Source: an uncultured Lachnospiraceae bacterium (lineage in GTDB: Bacteria; Bacillota; Clostridia; Lachnospirales; Lachnospiraceae). Taken from it: 30,253 nt of DNA. Location: the NCBI GenBank assembly GCA_905201915.1, contig CAJKQE010000022.1, positions 1-30,253 on the forward strand, given 5' to 3'. Of the stretch, positions 6,006 to 14,984 are shown one piece after another. Made by a program: the position numbers and the translations under genes. How positions within the stretch are numbered: position 1 is the stretch's first letter; each line of letters opens with the position of its first letter. The notes below the pieces were generated by a model. That model did not search any database and was not told the DNA's origin. It saw only the letters and a program-made list of their open reading frames with translations.

Positions 6006-8537
6006 ATGAAAAACAGATTGAGCAGATGGATTGCCGCAATGACGGCAGGAACGATGATTACGTGCCCGATAGTGGGAAATTTGAATATTGTAAATGCTGC
6101 AGATGGAAATCAAGTGTTAATTGAAAATGAATTGAATTATATTTATATTGACGAATCAGAAACAGAGGTAGGAAATACTCAGAACATTGTTGTTTCATGG
6201 GGAGAAAATAAATCTGAAATCAAAAGTATAAATTTAGTTGTAGAGGATGAAAAAGGTTCACAAACAATTTTAAACTCTGAAAAGAGAGTAGACGAACTAT
6301 TTTTGTATGAACATAGTTTTGAAAAGGGTATTTATCATGTGAAAGAGGTAAGCGTTGCAACTGATGCAGACGTAAAAACTTTTACAGCAGAAGAACTTGA
6401 CATAGATGCTTACTTTGGGGTTGATGAGAAAGTAAATGAAGATGTAAAAAGTGATTACATAGAAATGGAAAGCCAATTTACGGAAGAAGCAGTTGTTACA
6501 ATTGAAACAAATCATATTTCAACAATTGAGAAAAGTGTTGCAGATGCACTTTCTGAACAGGCAGAACCATTTTCAAGGAGCAAAAGAGATGTACGGGATT
6601 CGAATTTAGTAATTGTGCTCGATCCGGGACATGACGCAAGCATACATGCAGGAGCGTCTGCAAATGGTGTTAGAGAGGAAATTGTAACTTTAAAAATTGC
6701 AGAATACTGTAAAAAAGTATTGGAGCAGTATGCAGGCGTATCTGTATATATGACACGAACAGATGGTAACTGTCCATTTCCCGGTACCAATAGTATAGAT
6801 GATATACTAAAACGTGTAGAGTGGGCAAAAACAAAAGATGCAGATGCATTTATTAGTTTCCACATTAACTCTTCCGATTCCAGTGCAGCACACGGTGCAG
6901 AAGTATATTATCCGAAAGGTGAAGAAGGCGCTCAGAATCTGGCAAAAGATATTGTAGAGGAGCTTGCAAAATTAGGGATTAAAAGTCGCGGTGAGAAAAG
7001 TGACGAAAGCTATGCAGTAATAAGACATTCCAAAAGAAATGGATTTCCAGGTTTGATTATTGAGCATGCGTTTGTATCGAACGCATCAGATGCGAAATGG
7101 TTTCAAACAGAAGAAAATCTTAGAAAGCTAGGAGAAGCTGATGCGGCAGGAATTATTAATTATTATGGTTTAAAAAAGGGTGAGTGGGAATTCACAGATG
7201 GATACTGGAAATGGAAAGAGGGACTTGGAAGGTATGCAACGAGCACATGGAAACTTATAAATAATGTATGGTATTATTTTGATGCTAACAGTAATATGAC
7301 AACAGGCTGGCAGGCAATTGGCGGAAACTGGTATTATATGGATAAGAGTGGAGCGATGCAGACAGGCTGGCAAGCAGTTGATGGAAACTGGTATTATATG
7401 AATGATAGCGGAGCGATGCAGACAGGTTGGCAAGCAGTTGATGGACACTGGTATTACATGAATATTAGTGGAGTGATGCAGACAGGTTGGCAGTTGGTTG
7501 ATGGAAACTGGTATTATATGAATAACAGTGGAGCGATGCAGACAGGCTGGCAATTCGTTGATGGACACTGGTATTACATGAATATTAGTGGAGTGATGCA
7601 GACAGGATTTCAGAATGTTGGAAAAGAAAAATGCTATTTTGATAAAAACGGAGTAATGCAGACAGGTTGGCAGTTTATTGATAATGCGTGGTATTACTTT
7701 AATAATTCTGGCTATTTACTAAAAGGAGAGCAGACAATAGCAGGTGAAAAATGGTATTTGGATGAGAAGACAGGGGCTTGGTATACAGGTTGGCAGGACA
7801 TAGCAGGGAAAAGATATTATTATGATAGTTATGGAAAGAAAATGACAGGTTGGCAGGATATAGCAGGGAAAAAGTACTATATGGATAAGGACGGTGTTGT
7901 ACAGACCGGATGGAAAAATATAGATAATATCTGGTATTATTTTGAAAGTACAGGTGAATTGAATAGTAATCCGTCTTCAAAACCGCCAACAAACGATACT
8001 GTGGTGTCTCGTTATGAGATAGCGGGAAATAGTTCTGTTACAGTAGCACAGATGGTAAATTATTATAAAAAGAGCGGTAAAGCTTATCCTGCTGAAGCTT
8101 TAAAGGTAGGCGGTGCAGCCACAATTGAAGAATTTTGTCAAATATATTATGAAGAATGTAAAACTGAAGGAATCAAGGCTGAAGTTGCATTTGTACAAGC
8201 TATGATTGAAACGGGATTTCTCCAATTTGGCGGAAGTGTGAAAATTGAACAGTTTAATTTTGCAGGTTTGGGAGCTTCTGGAAATGGTGCGAGTGGCAAT
8301 TCTTTTGAGAATGTAAGAATTGGTATTCGAGCACATGTTCAGCATTTGAAATGTTACGCAAACACGGAGCCGTTGAAAAATGAATGTGTTGACCCAAGAT
8401 GGGGAGAATGGCTTAGGGGTAAAGCTCCTTATGTAGAATGGTTGAGTATTCCGAATAATCCCTACGGAACAGGTTGGGCAGGAGATGTTAATTATGCTGC
8501 GAAAATTTTAAGTGGAATTCAGGGATTGAAGAAGTAA
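6006..8537 (+). CDS. Secreted bifunctional autolysin: amidase_3 + choline-binding repeats + glucosaminidase
   Basis: An 843-aa exported peptidoglycan hydrolase. Domains in order: signal peptide (about 1-32, cut near V-N-A-A); a 165-aa acidic linker; an N-acetylmuramoyl-L-alanine amidase_3 domain (about 200-380) with zinc ligands in D-P-G-H, the glutamate of V-R-E-E and S-F-H-I-N, and the catalytic glutamate in I-I-E-H-A-F; roughly a dozen W-Y-Y / T-G-W-Q choline-binding-type repeats (about 395-660); and a C-terminal glucosaminidase-like domain (about 690-843) with A-F-V-Q-A-M-I-E-T-G. It would cut both the stem-peptide amide and the glycan chain while held on the wall by the repeats. The ATG at 6006 has AGGAGG (5994-5999); an in-frame TTG at 6003 is less likely. 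The gene is single, with a strong promoter and a strong terminator. Confidence 0.88.
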   Translation: MKNRLSRWIAAMTAGTMITCPIVGNLNIVNAADGNQVLIENELNYIYIDESETEVGNTQNIVVSWGENKSEIKSINLVVEDEKGSQTILNSEKRVDELFLYEHSFEKGIYHVKEVSVATDADVKTFTAEELDIDAYFGVDEKVNEDVKSDYIEMESQFTEEAVVTIETNHISTIEKSVADALSEQAEPFSRSKRDVRDSNLVIVLDPGHDASIHAGASANGVREEIVTLKIAEYCKKVLEQYAGVSVYMTRTDGNCPFPGTNSIDDILKRVEWAKTKDADAFISFHINSSDSSAAHGAEVYYPKGEEGAQNLAKDIVEELAKLGIKSRGEKSDESYAVIRHSKRNGFPGLIIEHAFVSNASDAKWFQTEENLRKLGEADAAGIINYYGLKKGEWEFTDGYWKWKEGLGRYATSTWKLINNVWYYFDANSNMTTGWQAIGGNWYYMDKSGAMQTGWQAVDGNWYYMNDSGAMQTGWQAVDGHWYYMNISGVMQTGWQLVDGNWYYMNNSGAMQTGWQFVDGHWYYMNISGVMQTGFQNVGKEKCYFDKNGVMQTGWQFIDNAWYYFNNSGYLLKGEQTIAGEKWYLDEKTGAWYTGWQDIAGKRYYYDSYGKKMTGWQDIAGKKYYMDKDGVVQTGWKNIDNIWYYFESTGELNSNPSSKPPTNDTVVSRYEIAGNSSVTVAQMVNYYKKSGKAYPAEALKVGGAATIEEFCQIYYEECKTEGIKAEVAFVQAMIETGFLQFGGSVKIEQFNFAGLGASGNGASGNSFENVRIGIRAHVQHLKCYANTEPLKNECVDPRWGEWLRGKAPYVEWLSIPNNPYGTGWAGDVNYAAKILSGIQGLKK

Positions 8538-8558
8538 AGAACAAAATCTATTTTATTC

Positions 8559-8606
8559 AGGAATGAATGGAGCGGAGAAATCTGCTCCATTCATTCCTAT
8601 TTTTTT
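8559..8606. terminator. Bidirectional terminator between autolysin and AraC gene
   Basis: A perfect 15-bp stem (8559-8573 with 8584-8598) is followed by ATTTTTTT on the plus strand. The minus-strand AraC gene ends with its TAG at 8597-8599, so its stop codon lies inside the stem. It serves the autolysin clearly and the AraC gene less clearly. Confidence 0.85.
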
Positions 8607-9454
8607 GAAAGAAATTTTCGGTATTGAGAAGGAGTTATTCCTATAATGTTGAAAAAAAGTTTAGAAAAATGTTGGGAATCTTTCAATCCTATCATACCTG
8701 ATATTTCTGTGAGTGTAAGATTAGTCGTAGACATAAAATTAATTGCCTGATTAATTCGGTATATATTGATATAATTTCCAAGAGAAATATGCATATATTG
8801 AGAAAAAATTTTACTTAGATATCGACCGGAGATATTGAGCTTATTTGCAATATCATCAATCATCAGTTTACTCATATAATTTTTTTCTATGTAATGTAGT
8901 GCAAAAGCAATATATTGACTTTGTATTTTGGCAGGCATCTGTGTAATGGATATGTCACTATATGATTTTAAAATCAGTAATACGAGATGAATCAGATATA
9001 AATTGATGCTAGCTGCATCAATTAAAGAATGAGATGAATTATAGAGTTCAATAATAGAGCAGATTGCCTTTTTAATTTCTGGAGTTACTGTTTGTTTATG
9101 TAAAGAAGAACAGCAAAAGAACAGGGAATGTAATAAATTTATAGAGGAATGTTCTTCTAGAGTAATCTGAGAAAGAAGTTCTGAGGAAAAGTGAATATGA
9201 TAAAACTCGCAGGAGTCGTCATTATTTAAATAAAAGGAGTGTACAACATTAGGAAGAAGAAATACGAAATCATCTGTTTTACACTGGATAACTTGATTGT
9301 TTACAGTCATAGAACAGGTGCCAGATTTAATTAAATAAAGTTCACAGCTGGTATGAAGATGTTTTGGAAAATGATAGTGATTGTTTCGATATTGTATAGT
9401 AGCTCCTGAAATAAAATTAACACACAAAGGTAGATACTTGTTTTCCTGTTTCAT
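8597..9454 (-). CDS. AraC family transcriptional regulator with cupin sensor domain
   Basis: A 285-aa regulator. The N-terminal half has a cupin-like sensing fold: H-F-P-K-H-L-H-T-S-C-E-L-Y-L, then D-D-F-V-F-L-L-P-N-V-V-H. The C-terminal ~100 residues form the two helix-turn-helix motifs of the AraC family (I-D-D-I-A-N-K-L-N-I-S-G-R-Y-L-S-K-I-F, then G-L-K-D-S-Q-H-F-S-K-L-F and I-T-P-S-Q-Y-R). Regulators of this shape usually sense sugars and control neighbouring glycan genes. I chose the ATG at 9454 because AGGAGG lies 6 nt upstream; the frame stays open further upstream but without a binding site. It is divergent from the putative GH136 operon (9729 onward), its most likely target. Confidence 0.87.
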   Translation of the reverse strand: MKQENKYLPLCVNFISGATIQYRNNHYHFPKHLHTSCELYLIKSGTCSMTVNNQVIQCKTDDFVFLLPNVVHSFYLNNDDSCEFYHIHFSSELLSQITLEEHSSINLLHSLFFCCSSLHKQTVTPEIKKAICSIIELYNSSHSLIDAASINLYLIHLVLLILKSYSDISITQMPAKIQSQYIAFALHYIEKNYMSKLMIDDIANKLNISGRYLSKIFSQYMHISLGNYINIYRINQAINFMSTTNLTLTEISGMIGLKDSQHFSKLFFNIIGITPSQYRKFLSKK

Positions 9455-9728
9455 AGTGTCCTCCTGTTTGAAATATATGAATAAATTATAGAAGAAAAAA
9501 GGTGAAAAGTAAACAGAGAGTTCCGAATTATACAAAAAAATGTCTTAAAAGGAGGGGATTGTGCGAGCAATAGAAAAGGTAACTTAGTATAATAATATGT
9601 ATAAAAATGTTGTGCAAAATGTTATTTATTAGGGTTAAAAATTATAAAAAAATAGTAGAATAACCGGTATGTATATATTTAGAATTGTTAAAAGTACTAT
9701 AAATAAAAAATGGGATAGGAGGTTGGAA
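9455..9728. promoter_or_regulatory. Divergent control region between AraC and the GH136-like operon
   Basis: 274 nt of AT-rich DNA. On the plus strand TATAAT occurs at about 9589-9594 without a good -35 at 17 nt, as expected for a promoter that needs an activator. An orphan AGGAGGGG near 9550 is followed only by a very short frame. No clear AraC-type direct repeats could be picked out by eye. Confidence 0.4.
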
Positions 9729-10592
9729 ATGGCATTGAATAATAAAAAAAGAGTGTTTTGTGCAAGTTTTTTTGTGTTGCTTGCAATGCTATTTTTGATT
9801 GGATTTTTAATCAAAGATGTAGTTGGTAAGGAAAAGATACCTAAGATAGTATCACAGATAAAAGACTATAAAGGGTATACACGTATAATTAGTCAAGAGG
9901 AGTTTCAATTTTACAAGTCTTTTGTTGAAAAACAAAATCCAAAGGAAAAAAATCAGCAGTATTTGGATAAGAAAACTAGAGAATATGCAAATTATGTAAA
10001 TGCAGAGTTTTATTTAGGAAGTAAATTAGGACTTTGTGCTCCATATTCTTTTGAACATTTAAAGTTACAAATGGAACAGGAAAACGACTCCAGAAAAGTT
10101 AAGATAGCAAATGACGAAAAGGTGTATGGTTTAGAAGAATTTACACTGCAAACGTTTTTTCAATATCAATTGGATAATTTAGAGATTGATATTTGTAATT
10201 ATTTACAGCAAAACACAGATAAAGCTATGATAAAGGCTGCTAAAAAATATTATGAAGAAGATAAAAATAAGGTGAATATCCGCTCTGAAGTCGTGTATGA
10301 AGTTACTCAGGACGGTGAAAAGGAAACAATTAAAGTAGATAGAGAACAATTAAATTTTCTTGGGAAATCGGATATAGGTTTAGCTGATTTTCTTGAAACA
10401 GGCAATATAAATGATTTATATCGAGATGAAAAAGACAGCCAAGAAAGGGAAGTTATTATAAAAGAAATAAAAAATGAGACGAGTGGATTTGAGGAAAATC
10501 AGGACGCTGTAATATACAGTTATATTCGTACAGAATTATATCCAGAAATGATTCAGACTTTGGCGGAGAACAATCCGGCAGAGTTCGAATAG
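9729..10592 (+). CDS. Membrane-anchored helper protein, probable LnbY/GH136 chaperone-like subunit
   Basis: A 287-aa protein with one N-terminal membrane helix (about residues 9-30) and a mostly helical, charged extracytoplasmic part. The region Y-L-Q-Q-N-T-D-K...K-K-Y-Y-E-E-D-K-N-K resembles the SurA/PrsA-type N domain of extracytoplasmic folding factors, but no parvulin PPIase domain is seen. In known GH136 lacto-N-biosidases a separate protein or domain (LnbY in bifidobacteria, the N-terminal domain in Eubacterium ramulus) is needed for folding of the beta-helix enzyme. The gene is 39 nt before a beta-helix enzyme, so that role is the best guess. AGGAGG precedes the ATG at 9729. The family call is inference from context and weak motif similarity. 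Confidence 0.55.
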   Translation: MALNNKKRVFCASFFVLLAMLFLIGFLIKDVVGKEKIPKIVSQIKDYKGYTRIISQEEFQFYKSFVEKQNPKEKNQQYLDKKTREYANYVNAEFYLGSKLGLCAPYSFEHLKLQMEQENDSRKVKIANDEKVYGLEEFTLQTFFQYQLDNLEIDICNYLQQNTDKAMIKAAKKYYEEDKNKVNIRSEVVYEVTQDGEKETIKVDREQLNFLGKSDIGLADFLETGNINDLYRDEKDSQEREVIIKEIKNETSGFEENQDAVIYSYIRTELYPEMIQTLAENNPAEFE

Positions 10593-10631
10593 AAAAATAA
10601 GTGTGTAGACACAGGTAAAGGAGAAGAGGGC

Positions 10632-13600
10632 ATGGTAAAGAAAAATTATAAGAAAAAAATACTGGCACTTTTTATGACAGTAGCAGTATCGGCAACCAGT
10701 GGAATGCCGGTGATTTCAGGAATGAGAAATGTATCGGCAGAGTCTGTTTACAGCAATGAGAATTTGTCTAAAAATTCCACCTTTGAAGAAGATGTACCAT
10801 TAAGTCCTGCTAATGGACAGTCTCATGCAGGAAATTGGCACGCATGGCTGTCAGCAGAAAAGACAACAGAACAGGCGCATGGAGGAAAGACCTCTGTAAA
10901 ATTATCTAAAAATGATACATCCTTAGAGCAGGATATTCCCGGACTGCAAGAAGGTATGACCTATACGTTTCGTGTTTGGGCAAAACTTTCTTCAAATAGC
11001 GAAAGTGCGAAACATTGGCTTGGTGTAAAAAATTATGGTGGGGACGAAATAAAAGTAAAGATTGATTCCACAGAATGGAAAGAATATACGCTTGACTTTG
11101 TGTATAGTGGAACAAAAGACGCTCGTGTATATGAGTGGATAGAAGCAACCGGCGGTGTCGTATCTTATTTTGATGATGCTGTTGTAGAAATTAAAAGTGA
11201 TATTCAAAAAGTAAGTATCGAAAACGGACAGTTAGAAGTTGTTTTTCGTGAAGGAGCAATTCCAGATGTAAATGCATTTTCTGCTACATATAAAACAAGC
11301 ATTGATGCATCTATACCCAAAGAATTAAAATTGACACAGGAAGATTTGAATGAAAACACGTTAGTATTGAAATTTGACGAAATACAAAAGGCTCCTGTAA
11401 GTCAGCAGGTAGATGTTGTCCTTACATATAAAGGGCAGAATATCCCATTAGATTTTACTGTGGAAAAATCAGGGGAAGAAGTTGTAAATGCTTCTATTAA
11501 AAATGTAACGGCAGAAAATGGGAAAATAACAGTAGCATTAGATAAAAATCCTACAGTTACACCGGTAAATGAAGACTTTACGTGGAAATATCAGGTGGAT
11601 GGAGAAAAAGAAACACCGCTGAAAGTAAATGATTTTACTTATGATAAGGAAAATGCAGCAATAACTGTTGTATTTGATAAAATGCGTGGAAGTGCAGAGA
11701 AAGCTCAGAAGGTGGAAGTAAAGGTTGCCTATCAAGAGCAGACTCCTGTATCGGGATTTTTTGAAATCCCGGTAACACAGAGCCATGTTTTTTATGTGGA
11801 TAGTACAAACGGATCAGATGGCAATGATGGTCTTTCACCAGAAGAGGCATTTCAGACAATTGATAAATTAAATACACTTACTTTTATTCCGGGTGATGAA
11901 ATTCGTTTTAAAAAAGGAGAAACTTTCGTAGGGGCATTTCAACCACAGGGCTCAGGTGAAGATGGAAATCCGATTAAAATCGGCAGCTATGGTGACGGAG
12001 AAGCGAAACCGAAATTAATGCCGGGAGAAAATTGGACAGTTCCGTATTTAATGAGCGCAAATGCTATGGTAAAAAATGTGAAAGTGAATCATGTTATTCG
12101 CTTTTATAATCAAGAATACTGGGAAGTAAGTGATCTTGAAATTGTAGACCCAAGAGGAAAAGATTATATCACCAAGGGCAGTGATGTTTACATCGGAAAT
12201 AGTAAAAATGATGTATATCGTAGTGGTATCAATATTGCCGGAGAAGATATCGGAGAATTAGAGCATTTTTACATTGATAATGTTGAAATTCATGGTTTTC
12301 ATGGACCGGGAACGAATATTGGTAAATCTTCTGGTGGTATTACAATGAATGTCATTACAAACGAACAGAGAAACAGAGAAAATTCAACACCTACCAGAAT
12401 TAATGATATTCGTATTACAAATTGTGAAATATATGATGTAGGACGCTCAGGAATTAACTTCCTGACACCATGGTCTTATCGTACAGATGAAAAATGGGGA
12501 CCGTTTAATTATGGAACAAAGGGATATGATTATTTCCCTTATGAAGATTTCTATTTAGGAAACAACTATATTCATGATGTTGACGGAGATGGTTTGATTA
12601 TCGATAACTGTAAAGATGCAGTTGCAGAGAAAAACCTTGTAACCAGAACATGTTTAAGACCGGCAACAGAAGGCGGTGGTGCAGCAGTAGGAATGTTCAA
12701 CTGGAATTCAGATGACACTACATTCCAGTTTAATGAAGTTTATGATATTCGAAGCGGAGCAGGAGCAGTTGCATCTAACGACTCTCAGGGTATTGAAATT
12801 GATGCATTAAATGATCGCACATGGGTTCAGTATAATTATGTACACGACAATAAGGGCGGTTTTATGATGTTATGTAATGTCAGTGACAACTACAGAAGTT
12901 TTGACGGCATTATTCGTTACAATATCAGCCAGAATGATTATGCACATCCAAGACAGGGTATGTTTGACATTTATGCTGCAAACTATGGAACAGAAGTTTA
13001 CAATAATACATTTTATATGACGGAGCGAGCTTTAAAGGGCGAGAAACTGTTCTTATTCAGCGCCGCATCTGCCTATGAGACCATGAAGTTTTACAATAAT
13101 ATTTTCTATTATGATGGAGAAGAAAATGTAGAGGCAAATACTTTTGGCGATGGTGCAATTGACTGGGAAAGCAATATTTTCTATGGATTTAGTAATGCAC
13201 CAAAGAATGATAATGAGGGTGCACCAAATATGCTTGTAGACCCTAAGCTGAAAGCACCGGGAACAGGTGGTACAGGAAAATATCCAGGAGATAAAGTGGA
13301 TTTGAGCTGTTATGAACTTCAGGAAGATTCACCGGCATTAAATGCAGGTATGCCTGTTGCGGATAATGGTGGACGTGATTATTTCGGAAATGAAGTTGTC
13401 GGAATTCCTGATATTGGCGCTTATGAATCAGGTAAAAGCTCCCTGAAAATGCTATCAAAAAAATATACAATTGATCAAAATGAGAAAAAAGTAATTTTAG
13501 ACGTAAATGAAAAAGTTACAGCAAGATTATTTATAGAAAATATAATTATCGAAAACGGAGTTACGGCAGAAATTAAACGCGGATCTGCAGTTTTAGCAGG

Positions 13601-14846
13601 AGGAGTAAGATTAAATGCAGGAGATCAAATTGTAATTACCGAAAACGATAAAGAACAATCTGAGGTATATATAGTTGAGCTGACAGAAAGAGAAGAAGAT
13701 TTCACAATCCCTGTGGAAGATTTAGTTGCATCTGCAGGTTCCTCTGAAACAGAAAATTCTAATGATATACCTGAAAATGTTTTGGATGGAAAAACAGGCA
13801 CTATTTGGCATACATCATGGAATGGATGTACACCTTCTGAAAGATATTTAACATTGGAATTGAAAAATGATTATACTATTTCAGGATATGTATACACACC
13901 TCGTGAAGCAAACGGTGGTTCAGGAGCGGCAAATGGTGTTATTACAAAATATGCAATTTATGTAAGTAATGATAATCAAACATGGGGTGAGCCTGTTGCA
14001 CAAGGAGAATGGGAAGCAAACTCAGATGTAAAAGTAGTTCGCTTTGATACGCCGGTAAAAGCAAAATACGTGAAATTATTAGCCGTTGAATCAGTAGGCA
14101 ACTTTGCATCAGCAGCAGAAGCAAGGCTTGAAGGTACAAGAAACTATTCTGATACAGAAGTTCCTACAGCACCACAAGTCAGAGCAGAAAATATTACAGA
14201 AACAACAGCAGAGATTCGTTGGCTTCCGGCAGAAGACAATGAAGGTGTTGTTGAATATCAGTTGAAAAATGGAACAGATATTATTGCAACATTTGATGCG
14301 GATTCAGATTATTATTTGCTTACAGATTTAGAAAAAAATAAAGAATATACTTATACCGTTTATGCAGTAGATTTAGCCGGAAATATTTCTAAAGGTGGAG
14401 AAGTTACATTTGTTACAGACAGTGGAAAGCCAGAGAATGGTTGGAAACAGACAGAAGAGGGATGGCAATATTACGAAGATGGAAACAAAGTAACAGGTTG
14501 GCACGCAATTGATGGATATTGGTACCACTTTAATGAAGCTGGAATCATGGAAACAGGTTGGGTAGCAGTTGAAGGAAAATGGTACTATCTGAACAGTGAT
14601 GGAAGTATGGAAACAGGCTGGGCATTCATCGAAGGAAAATGGTACTATTTGAACAGTGACGGAAGTATGGAGACAGGCTGGGCATCTATCGGAGGAAAAT
14701 GGTACTATCTGAATAGTGACGGAAGTATGGCAGTCTCACAGTGGATTGGAGACTATTATGTACAGTCTGATGGAAGTATGGCAGCTAGTCAATGGATTGA
14801 TGGATATTATGTAGACGCATCTGGAAAATGGGTAAGAAATGCTTAA
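10632..14846 (+). CDS. Surface beta-helix glycosidase, GH136 lacto-N-biosidase-like, with F5/8C, FnIII and choline-binding repeats
   Basis: A 1404-aa secreted enzyme. Domains in order: signal peptide (about 1-36, ending V-S-A); a carbohydrate-binding-like domain (about 40-190); two Ig-like repeats (about 195-380); a right-handed beta-helix (about 385-930) starting F-Y-V-D-S-T-N-G-S-D-G; an F5/8-type C (CBM32-like) domain (about 1027-1168); FnIII (about 1178-1265); and choline-binding repeats (about 1270-1404). In the helix, D717 and D724 occur in D-S-Q-G-I-E-I-D. The seven-residue spacing equals that of the catalytic aspartates I recall for GH136 LnbX (D411/D418). GH136 enzymes release lacto-N-biose from milk and mucin-type glycans outside the cell. 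The pairing with a helper gene supports GH136, but other beta-helix glycosidases share the D-x-Q-G motif, so substrate is uncertain. Confidence 0.65.
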   Translation: MVKKNYKKKILALFMTVAVSATSGMPVISGMRNVSAESVYSNENLSKNSTFEEDVPLSPANGQSHAGNWHAWLSAEKTTEQAHGGKTSVKLSKNDTSLEQDIPGLQEGMTYTFRVWAKLSSNSESAKHWLGVKNYGGDEIKVKIDSTEWKEYTLDFVYSGTKDARVYEWIEATGGVVSYFDDAVVEIKSDIQKVSIENGQLEVVFREGAIPDVNAFSATYKTSIDASIPKELKLTQEDLNENTLVLKFDEIQKAPVSQQVDVVLTYKGQNIPLDFTVEKSGEEVVNASIKNVTAENGKITVALDKNPTVTPVNEDFTWKYQVDGEKETPLKVNDFTYDKENAAITVVFDKMRGSAEKAQKVEVKVAYQEQTPVSGFFEIPVTQSHVFYVDSTNGSDGNDGLSPEEAFQTIDKLNTLTFIPGDEIRFKKGETFVGAFQPQGSGEDGNPIKIGSYGDGEAKPKLMPGENWTVPYLMSANAMVKNVKVNHVIRFYNQEYWEVSDLEIVDPRGKDYITKGSDVYIGNSKNDVYRSGINIAGEDIGELEHFYIDNVEIHGFHGPGTNIGKSSGGITMNVITNEQRNRENSTPTRINDIRITNCEIYDVGRSGINFLTPWSYRTDEKWGPFNYGTKGYDYFPYEDFYLGNNYIHDVDGDGLIIDNCKDAVAEKNLVTRTCLRPATEGGGAAVGMFNWNSDDTTFQFNEVYDIRSGAGAVASNDSQGIEIDALNDRTWVQYNYVHDNKGGFMMLCNVSDNYRSFDGIIRYNISQNDYAHPRQGMFDIYAANYGTEVYNNTFYMTERALKGEKLFLFSAASAYETMKFYNNIFYYDGEENVEANTFGDGAIDWESNIFYGFSNAPKNDNEGAPNMLVDPKLKAPGTGGTGKYPGDKVDLSCYELQEDSPALNAGMPVADNGGRDYFGNEVVGIPDIGAYESGKSSLKMLSKKYTIDQNEKKVILDVNEKVTARLFIENIIIENGVTAEIKRGSAVLAGGVRLNAGDQIVITENDKEQSEVYIVELTEREEDFTIPVEDLVASAGSSETENSNDIPENVLDGKTGTIWHTSWNGCTPSERYLTLELKNDYTISGYVYTPREANGGSGAANGVITKYAIYVSNDNQTWGEPVAQGEWEANSDVKVVRFDTPVKAKYVKLLAVESVGNFASAAEARLEGTRNYSDTEVPTAPQVRAENITETTAEIRWLPAEDNEGVVEYQLKNGTDIIATFDADSDYYLLTDLEKNKEYTYTVYAVDLAGNISKGGEVTFVTDSGKPENGWKQTEEGWQYYEDGNKVTGWHAIDGYWYHFNEAGIMETGWVAVEGKWYYLNSDGSMETGWAFIEGKWYYLNSDGSMETGWASIGGKWYYLNSDGSMAVSQWIGDYYVQSDGSMAASQWIDGYYVDASGKWVRNA

Positions 14847-14880
14847 AGAGAATGAATTGATAAGCAATTATTAGTATTAT

Positions 14881-14906
14881 AAAAAGAGTCCAATTGGACT
14901 CTTTTT
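14881..14906. terminator. Bidirectional intrinsic terminator after the beta-helix gene
   Basis: AAAAAGAGTCC (14881-14891) and GGACTCTTTTT (14896-14906) form a perfect 11-bp stem with an AATT loop and T tract. The symmetry allows function on both strands. Confidence 0.88.
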
Positions 14907-14920
14907 ATAATACAGAAAAC

Positions 14921-14949
14921 TTGCAATTAAACTATAATTTCGGTATAGT
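14921..14949 (+). promoter_or_regulatory. Promoter of the CmpB-like / Nudix / hydrolase operon
   Basis: TTGCAA (14921-14926), a 17-nt spacer and TATAGT (14944-14949) lie 35 nt before the ATG at 14985 and just after the previous terminator. Confidence 0.6.
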
Positions 14950-14984
14950 ATGTTCCAGAAAATAAATACAAAAGAGGAGAGATT

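Noticed and set aside
7170..7568. 132-aa minus-strand gene over the autolysin repeats
   Set aside because: It is the mirror frame of the choline-binding repeats, so its repetitive sequence is a by-product.
7260..7960. DNA-level tandem repeat or recombination hotspot
   Set aside because: The repeats reflect protein repeats with many silent differences; they may recombine, but there is no direct sign of it here.
9541..9600. Leader peptide after the orphan AGGAGGGG
   Set aside because: Only an 8-codon GTG frame follows, without a terminator/antiterminator pair, so no attenuation system can be argued.
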